Of a stretch of 64,000 bases of DNA, positions 55,882 through 64,000 are shown piece by piece; the first letter of the stretch is position 1, and every line of letters begins with the position of its first letter. This DNA is from Turbatrix aceti (Eukaryota; Nematoda; Chromadorea; Rhabditida; Panagrolaimidae). The position numbers were made by a program, and so were the translations under genes. Below the pieces are notes generated by a model that saw only the letters and a program-made list of their open reading frames with translations, was not told where the DNA came from and searched no databases. The stretch spans positions 6,166,739-6,230,738 of the forward strand of contig OZ017767.1 of assembly GCA_963969345.1 (NCBI GenBank), given 5' to 3'.

Positions 55882-58800
55882 ATGGCAGGCGTCGTCCACG
55901 GGTCGTCGTCGTCGTTGTCGATGGCGGCAGCGGCGGCAGCGGTGATCTGGCTGCTCGTCCTGATGTCCTTCGTTGGCCCGGGCGAAGGCGTCATACTCTC
56001 CGGCGCTCCCGGCTCCTTCGCGCGCTATCCCAAATGGGCGCAGACTTTCGAAAACCAACTGAGTCTCGAGTTCCGAACGCGATCTTCCGCCGCCCTCCTG
56101 GTCTATACCGACGACGGCGCCGTCCAGGGCAACTTCTACGCGCTCACCATCGTCGACGGTCGCCTTCAACTGGATTTCCGACTTGGCGATTCTCATCAGG
56201 ACACGCACGGCTCGAGACCGGTTCACACGGTCCGCATCGAGCAGCCTGTCGTCGCTGATGGAAAATGGCACAAATTCGTGCTCTTCCAGGCTTGGGAGAA
56301 TGTTAAAGTTCAGGTCGATGACACAGTCGTCTTCAAGGTGCTCAACCAGCGAAGTTTCGTTTTTGGCAATCTCAGGACGAATTCCGATGTCTTCGTTGGC
56401 GGCGTGCCTCACGTGAGTCTCACCTGTTGCTTTTTTTATACCTTTGACAGCTAGCAATTATCAAGTCGACTTTTGACGTTTCAAATGTGATTTTTGCTCA
56501 CACCGGTGATTTTAGACTGTTGCTGACCTCGGCTCGATGTCGTCACCTCTACGACGCCACACAAAACCCTTCGCAGGGACCGTCAAGAACCTGGTGTACC
56601 GTCTGTACCCGCAGGGCGTCAGCTCGCCCCAGATGATTTCGTCCAACGGCACCCGACTTACGGATGACGATTACTGCTTGGAAGGCGCGTCTCCGTGCCT
56701 CAACGGCGGTCGTTGCTACTCCACCAACGAAGGCCCTACCTGCGATTGCTCAGATACCGATTTCGACGGGGTCCACTGCGACAAAGTCGTTCCTGCTCCG
56801 GCACTGTCCTTTTTTGGTCACGAGTGGATCGGCTACGACGTCACAAATCACACCGCTGCTGTCGTGCAAAATCGCTACGAAAATGTTTCTATCCAGTTTC
56901 GAACTGCTCATCCGAATGGGCTGCTTTTTGTTGCTGGAGACCGATCGGTGAGGTTTGCAGGGTTTTTTGAAGGGGGCTTTTAGTTGTTTTTCTGACGTTC
57001 CCCCGCCCACGGAGGGGGAACGGAGGAAGTTATTTTATTCATGTTCGTGCATAATGAGCCTGACGTGAGTCAGGATGACTCGACAATAGCAGCCTAGCCC
57101 TGCAGATGCACAGGGACTGAATGGGAATCTGAATGGGACTGAAGGGGACAGGGAATGAATATGAATGACGTTACATCTTTGCAGGGCTACGTGGAACTGG
57201 TCCTCGAGCACGGCGTCCTCATTGCCATCTCGAAACTCTTCGGCACAGAGAAACGCATCATCCGCATGTTCAACAAGGCGCGGCAGCCGTCGCGCTTCGA
57301 CGACGACGCTTGGCATGAGGTGGTTCTCTTCCGGGACGTCCACCTGGTGAGTTTTTTTTTCGTTTATAAAACTTTTTTTTTTTGCCTTCTACCGAATTCA
57401 CTGCCACCTGCGTGCCTTCCATCCAGGCAGCAGATGCATGCAATCTTGGGATGCCACGGGCGAACATACAAAGCACGTTCGTTCTCGAATGACATATCTG
57501 GCATTTTTGGATGATGCATCGTTCGCATTTTTGAAATCTTTGTTCCTGTTCTTTCTCAATTGAACGTTTTTTTTTCTTGACAAACTAATATGCCATGCAC
57601 ATTTTTAAAGATGACACGCAAAACTGTATCGGTTACCGTAAGTTAGAGTGAAGAGTGACTGCGGTGCTGCCATGAATATTTTTTTTTGAGTTTGAGAGTG
57701 GGGTGGAAAAAATTGAGTTTCACTTGTTTTCTGCTGTGGATTTGAACTTTCTTTGCACCTTTTTTGATTTTCACCTGATTTTCTTTCTCTTTCTGCACAC
57801 GCACATGGCACACGTTTGATTTTATGGCTTTTGTGTTTTTTGACGGAAAACAGAAAATTAGAGGGTTTTTTTAGATGCGACTGAGTGCCGATGGGATATC
57901 GGACGAGGTGAAACAGCTGAGTGCCGACACCGAATTTCTGGGCAACAGTTTTGTCTACGTCGGAGGAGCCGTGTTGCATCGATCTTACGTTCCAGCTTTC
58001 AATCAGCATTTTCGGGGTTGCATGAAGAAAATCAGGTAACAAACTTTGGCCTATTGCTTTTTGTCTTACCTAGAGCTCTGACTTCAGGTACGAAGCCGAC
58101 GCCCAGCTACTGAACGTCATCGCCGTCGCCGATCAGGGCTTTGGACAATCCGTGATACGCACCGACGGCGACATGTTTTCCACCTGCCAGCAGGGCAAGC
58201 TGGCTCCCGCGCCGGACGTTCTGTCGTTCAACGGCGGAGGCTCCGGAGTGCCCCTGCCAAAGTGGAACTCGGCAGCTCGCGGCAAGCTGGCTTTCCAGTT
58301 TCGAACTGCTGAGGCTGACGCGCTGCTCCTCTTTCACGGCAACCGACGGCAGAGGAACGCAACCCACGGCGACTACGTGGCATTCGAGCTCATCGACGGA
58401 CACGTCTTCCTCGTGCTCAATCTTGGCTCCGGTGCCGTCAGACTCCAGGCCACGGCTCAGCGCGTCGATGATCCCCGTGTTTGGCACTCAGTGCAACTCG
58501 AGCGTCTCGGCCGATCGGGCACTGTCACAGTCGATCACGTGCGCACGGATTTCTCGACACCCGGCGTGTCTGCAAATTTAGAAGTCGACGAGCCGCTCTA
58601 TGTCGGGGGCCTTCCGTGGGGCCTCTTTGAAGTACCGCTCACTGTGTGGAGTGCTCAGCTGCTGCGGCCTTTCCAGGGCTGCATAAAGAACGTTCGGGTC
58701 AATGGCATTAATTCTCAGATCGCAAAAGCTTTCGTGGACTCCATCGCCAATTCTACTCTTCAAAACGGTATTTTTTGAATTTTTACGTGTTCGAAAACGA

Positions 58801-61800
58801 TTCTTATGTTCCAGAGATCTCAATCGGTTGTCCATCGCTGAGCGGAAGCGATTTTTGCGCAGCGGAGCCTTGTCTCAACGGCGCTGTCTGTCGCAACGGG
58901 CATACAACATTTACCTGCGACTGCGCTCGTACCCGATTTGAAGGCCCTCGGTGCAATGACGAGCCTGCCATCTTCGCCTTCGCCAAGCGACCCGGCGACG
59001 GTCCTCACCTTCTTCTGCCGTCCGCCCGGGTCAGCCAGGCCGAAGACGTGGACATCAAATTCCGGACCGAAGACAAGCGGGCCGTGCTGCTGGATACCGT
59101 TGCGGAAGGCACTGAGGACAGGTTTAGACTTAGCCTGGACAGGGGGAGGCTCCAGCTCCGGCTCAACATCAACGGTAGTCGGCACGCATTTGGCTGGGGC
59201 GAGGCGCTCAACGACAATCAGTGGCACACTGTCCGGGTTCAAAGACGCGGAGACAAGCTGCGACTCTTCGTCGATGGAAAATGGGAGAATCACTGTCAGT
59301 TTTGTTTTTGCGAAGACCTTATAAATCCCTTTTTTTTACAGATAGCCTGCCAGACAGCCAAACCACCCTGGTGTACAACGAGATCGCCGTTGCCGAACCT
59401 CTGAAGCCCTACGACGGTGATTCCGAAGAATCCACTGAAAACGACGACTTTGACGGCGATCTGATCCGAGCTTCGTTCAACGACATCGATCTGCTGGACG
59501 ACGTCAGGCAACGGCATCCCCCTTCTTCCTCCGAAGAATCCACCGGAAATTCGGGCGAGGCGCAGCGACTCAAACACCGAAAAGTCAAGCCCTCGACAGT
59601 CTGGTTTGACTCCACCGAAGGCTACCTGTCGTTCCCGGTAGTGCGAAACCAGTCGCGGCACGGATTCAAGTTAACCGTCAAATTTCGGACTCTGTCTGCG
59701 GACGCGCTTGTGCTTCTGCTCTGGAACGAGCGCGAGCCAAAGGGCGATTTTGTCTCCGTCCAACTCGTCGGTGGTTTTCTCAAAATGACGCGCGTCCGGG
59801 GCACCGAACTGGGCACCGCCATGATAAAGGGCCGACGTTGGAACAACCTCAGATGGCACACTTTGCACCTCCACAGCCTTCCAGATTCCGGGCTGAGGCT
59901 ATTTGTCGAAAATCGGACGGCAGATGTTACGGGCTTCAACCTGCCCTTCGAGACCAGCGGCAAACTCTTTATGGGCGGCCTGCCGAACGAACGGGTATGG
60001 CCCGAGGACATTCCACCGACCGGAGGCTTCAGGGGATGCATGGCATCTCTCAAAGTCGGCGGGGAACCAGTCGACCTCTGGGCGGACGCTGACACCGGTG
60101 TCCAGGTGGAGAAGGGATGTAGAGGTAGGTCTTTTCAACGACTGACGTGCTTTGAAACATCCTTAGGCGTCCAGGAATCATGAAAAACGGTTGTTCTTTG
60201 CTCGGAGGGAATTAAAAAAATTAAAATGATGTGGTGTTATTTTTTAATTGAATTGTAGGCTCAATTTTTTTTTTGCATTTCTAGAAACCAATTTTAATCC
60301 ACTGCTGACTGAGATTTTTCTGCCTAGGCTTTCGGCGAAATTGTTTAGCCGAGATATTTACGTCAAAAGTTGCGACATCTTTTGTCTCTCCCTGTCGAGA
60401 TCCCTGTTTATTTTTCAACTTTTCGAGAGGGGCTCAAATGGCAGAACCGCGTGACTCAAATTTCATTTCCTCGCAGCATTATTTTTTTTTGCTTTTGCTT
60501 TTGCTTTTGTGGAGTCAGTCTCGAAATCCATTAAGCCCCAAAGTAAGGTGAACAGCGCGCCGGATTGTCGCCAGTCGTAGTCACAGTCGTCGTCGCAGTC
60601 AACGACAGTCGGTAGCTAAGCGCCGTCCTAGGTGATGTCCTCAAACGAACGCCGACTTAAAATGAACACAGGATTGGCTTCGGACACCCGGTCGCCTGCC
60701 GTGGACGGCTTGTTTTCCGAAAAACTACACTTGTGGGAAGTGGGTGACGAGTGCCGTCAAACGGCGACCGGCGACCGAGTGCATGCATGAAACGAAACAA
60801 GAACGGGGGTGTCAATTGGGGGCAAAGAGCTCTTCAAAACAACAATTTGTTTGCTGTCGTCCGGGCTGAAACATGCCCCAGCTGCCAGGGTTCAAAACTT
60901 GTCGGCCCCGAAAATCCGGAAGGTACAAAAGTTGGCTTGCCCGGAAGAATCTCCCTGCAAAGTCAACAAAAAATCACAATTGCATTACGGCATCGCTTTT
61001 TGTCACCCCTGGCATGCGAGCTGGTTCCTTCGGTCTTTGTCCGAGGGCACGCGGCGTAGCGCATAATCGAATAGACTCCACAAAGGAGAAAAAAAGACGC
61101 GGCAAAAAAAGATTCCGCGGCCGACGAGGCTTCTTTTCGACGCGCTATTGCCATCAGGGGAATTGCCTGCCTGCTGCAACGGCCGAGGCCCCGGCCGACG
61201 GTCACTTCTCGCGCAACCCAGTTGGCAGCATGCCGGCTTGGCCAGCCAAATTTTGCCAATTTGGTGCATGCGTAAGGGCGGAAGGCGGATATTAAACATG
61301 CAAATGACTTATAACTCGATTCCAAGAATCAATTTGCACCGGATCAATTTTTGCAAGAAAAATAACTTTTTCAGCCCCGTCAAATCGCTGTCACGCGAGC
61401 ACTTGCAAGAACCACGGCGTCTGTCATCAGACGTGGACTTCGGTGACCTGTGACTGCTCCCGGACGCCTTTTGCTGGCAAGACCTGCGAGCAGCTCGGCA
61501 CGACCTACGAATTCGACGGTGACGGGAGTTGCGTCTACTACGAGTACCCGGCTGTGTGGAGGCCCTCCACAACCGAGGATACGTTGGTTCTCGCCTTCCA
61601 GACAGAGCACTCGAACGGAGTGCTCGCAGCCGTTCAATGCGGAGTCGATGGCGACTTCTTCACTGCCTACCTGGGTGGCGGGGAGCTTCACATCAAGTAC
61701 AACCTCGGCAGCGTACCCCACCACGTTCGACTCGCCGAAGCAACGGTGCACGACGGTCGATGGCACGTCCTCCGGATCAGACGGCACGCTGCAAACCTCA

Positions 61801-63204
61801 CCGTGCAACTCGACGACCGACTTCCGGTGCGGTACGCGCCGCGAGGTAGGAATGGAGAGAGGGGTCCGCCGGGGGACATGTGAAAGGTTGTCGCTTTGCA
61901 GACAGCCTCGCAACGCTTAATACTCAATGGCGCGTGAGTGTCGGCGCATCGTTTAACTCGCTCCACTCAGGAGGGGTGTCCGGCAACGGCAACGTCCGGC
62001 GTCGTCGCAGACAGCATGCGCGCGTCTTCGACGAGTTCCAGGGCCGGATAGCGGGCATCGCCTTCAACGACCTCCGCATACTCGACGCCTTCGCTCACGG
62101 TGAGTTGGCGTGTGTCATTGGCCCACTTAACTCGTCAGCGCAGCGACGGCGGGGACATCGGTGGCACGCCATCCAGGGGCAGTCAGGCGGAGGCCCATTT
62201 AGAGCTCCACGTGTGGAGGGGGGGATGGCTGTTGCCGACGACACACAGTTGGTACTTGACTCGTTTTCTCGCGGAATTGGATTACTCCTCGGGCGAGGAG
62301 AGCTTCGTAGTCAAAAACGCCCGCCGCCAGACCTCGAACCCTCTTCGTGGTCGGTCATTTGAGTTCGATAGCCAATCTACAAGTGCATGGGTCCCACTGC
62401 CTTCTTTCTATCGTATGTGGATGTCTCGTACCTTCCTTTTGTTTGTTGCTCGGCAGCGGAGGGCCGGGGTGGCAATTATCCGCATCCCTGTATCCATATC
62501 CCGGCTCGGCTCATAGTAATTGCGAAGATGCCACCGCGCTTCCGGGGCAAAGACTCTGTTTTTTAAACACGCGTACCGCAAAAATGCCACGAGTCATGCG
62601 ATATCTATTTTTTTGGGCTTGGTTTGGTGACGCGTCTCTGACGGGAATCAGGGCTCGTGAATCTGCCAACCGAGGCTCACAAGGCTGGCAAAGCCGAGCT
62701 TGTGTAAACTCTTTTGTCAGAGGGCAAACAGAGCCTTCTTCGCCTCCTTCACGTGCTTATCGCTCTCTCATCTCCTTGAACGAACCAAAAAAGTTTCAGG
62801 CGGCGACAACACATTCAGCTCCGGCCGACCCCAGTTACTTCACATGGCGGAAACTCCTTTGCCGGGAAGTGCTATTATCTACAGCCACGTTAGTTTTTTG
62901 TTATCCTCTCATCCTACTCATCCGCGCCCTTCCCGACGTGGAGGGTGCTTTGGCCTTGTTTTTGTACGCCCCGGCGGCGTTTTACGCGTCTGCCGACAGG
63001 CAATGCTCGCTCGCGTGCTGCCAGAAAACGCCAATAAGTAACCAAATTGCTTTTATCAGTGCCGGCCGCGAACAAGGATAAACTCAAACCGTTTTTGTTA
63101 TTTTTTTTAGTTGGAACCCGGATTTTTCTCCGCCGGTTCACTGGACTGCGCCTCGGACGATCAGCTCTCGGCCGACTGCGTGCTCGACGCCGAAACCCTC
63201 TCAG
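55882..63204 (+). CDS. nrx-1: Alpha-neurexin (3' end beyond window)
   Basis: Presynaptic adhesion receptor. Eleven exons: 55882-56412, 56516-56947, 57185-57346, 57875-58035, 58088-58767, 58815-59294, 59342-60124, 61375-61845, 61902-62099, 62800-62888, 63111-63204; 985 residues visible, frame kept. After a signal peptide (WLLVLMSFVGPGEG) come, in order, LNS1, EGF (CLEGASPCLNGGRC), LNS2, LNS3, EGF (CAAEPCLNGAVC), LNS4, LNS5, EGF (CHASTCKNHGVC) and LNS6 ending DEFQGRIAGIAFNDLRILD. The last exon has the juxtamembrane CASDDQLSADC motif, like CPSDDEDIDPC of vertebrate neurexins. The transmembrane helix and PDZ-binding tail must lie right of 64000. LNS5 carries a long acidic insert (EESTENDDFDGD). 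The GTCAGT donors at 59295 and 63205 are non-standard but in frame. Full alpha architecture is clear. Confidence 0.95.
60125..61374 (+). other. 1.25-kb neurexin intron with possible alternative terminal exon
   Basis: A TCCTTAG acceptor at about 60167 would join in phase to a five-residue end (GVQES) and a stop at about 60181-60183, which would give a secreted form lacking LNS6. It could also hold a promoter for a short isoform. No other feature seen. Confidence 0.3.
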
Positions 63205-64000
63205 GTCAGTTTTTTCTTGCTTCCGATGCCATTCATTCCCTGCGGCGGATTGTGTTGCTTGCACTTGGGGGAGTAATAAGCCCGGATACGAAGTCCTACG
63301 CCCGCCGCTGCCATCCGAGCTTTCCTGGGTGACAATGGGCCTTCCCAACCCCGCCCCGCGATGACAACGGGCGTGCGTAGACACGCGGCAAGATAATCCC
63401 CTTCCGGGGGCGATTTGCGCAAGCATCAAGGACCGAAGCGCAGCAGCAAAGGCAGCACAGGGGTGCCTTTCTAATTCTAATTCTGCTGGCGCCGGCAAGT
63501 CCGCGTAGATAGTAGAGCGGAGCTTCCGCCCTCCTCCCTCCCTCATCAAATCGTGCATGCCGTTCGCTTTCGTTCGCCGTCGCTATCCCGCTCCACAAAA
63601 ACCAAACTTCATCGTCTTAATGAAGTTTTGAAGAGGATCTCCAAGTTTTAATATCTGCTGAGTAAGTCAGTTGTCACGCGGTCGTCGGTCGCCGGTCGGT
63701 ACTTGTGGTGTGCTCCATTGTTCTACATACGCCGCCTGGCCAGGGCCGCCTGGATTCACATCAATCACGAAGCAGGGCAATTAGCACGCCCCTCGGCACT
63801 CGAACTCGCCTCTCTCTCGGTAATTTGGTGCGCGGAGTCTGTCGAACTGCCTGCCCTAGAGAGGAAGTCACCGTCCGCCTGCTCTCGACTTGAGCCGGTG
63901 GCCAAACTTGCGCCTCGGCACATAGAGCATTTGCAGCATCGCCCTTTGTTCCCGCGGAGAGCGAGAGAGCTCCACACTGCTCTCTGTTATACCCGCGACA
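63205..64000 (+). other. Start of a neurexin intron running off the window
   Basis: Begins GTCAGT directly after the juxtamembrane exon. No further exon with neurexin transmembrane sequence recognised before 64000. Confidence 0.6.

Noticed and set aside
56034..57010. Alternative frames inside neurexin exons
   Set aside because: Out of frame with the EGF and LNS domains.

Overview
This is a nematode genomic contig. The strongest evidence is a canonical major sperm protein gene (minus strand, 36227-35797), a protein type found only in nematodes in this form. Supporting evidence: many short introns (often 42-60 bp) with TTTTCAG/TTTTTAG acceptors, several genes whose start codon lies a few bases after an orphan 3' splice site (as expected for spliced-leader trans-splicing), and an ABU/PQN-like Cys/Gln-rich secreted protein. 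Species is not assigned.

Layout, left to right: 113-5983 (-) SWR1/SRCAP-type chromatin remodeller (ssl-1), cut by the left edge; 6967-9613 (-) SH2 + degenerate tyrosine kinase of the Fer/SPE-8 type; 12627-15131 (+) Cys/Gln-rich secreted protein; 19112-23119 (-) unrecognised type I membrane protein with an FN3-like domain; 25530-27507 (+) eRF1; 27701-29013 (-) unrecognised 214-aa protein; 29987-30957 (-) 3-hydroxyacyl-CoA dehydrogenase; 31910-34226 (-) GH85 endo-beta-N-acetylglucosaminidase; 34748-35684 (+) phosphomannomutase; 35797-36227 (-) MSP; 36613-38522 and 38924-40842 (-) a tandem pair of HOP-like TPR proteins with a shared novel C-terminal half; 41576-42616 (-) FAM98-like RGG protein; 42900-43286 (+) a doubtful small gene; 44003-47927 (+) TAF2; 48285-50223 (+) BTB-BACK-kelch protein; 55882 to beyond 63204 (+) alpha-neurexin, whose transmembrane part lies past the right edge. 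Exon coordinates were read from the sequence by joining splice sites that keep frame and restore family homology.

The mobile-DNA content is the most unusual part. Two short hAT-like elements share CAGAGTTGT terminal inverted repeats, carry GAGC/GAGCC-rich interiors and have 8-bp target duplications. A 614-bp foldback palindrome has inserted inside the target duplication of one of them, adding its own 3-bp duplication. Both sit inside an older GTTCGCGAAC-rich repeat, all in one ssl-1 intron. Relatives of the palindrome and of the GTTCGCGAAC repeat recur in introns of the kinase, phosphomannomutase and TAF2 genes and upstream of the dehydrogenase.

Functional neighbourhoods: the N-glycan pair ENGase/PMM is head-to-head with a 521-bp shared promoter; PMM and MSP converge with 112 bp between stops; eRF1 and the 214-aa gene converge with 193 bp; TAF2 and the kelch gene are in tandem 357 bp apart. 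Large intervals at 9.6-12.6, 15.1-19.1, 23.1-25.5 and 50.2-55.9 kb contain no gene I can support.
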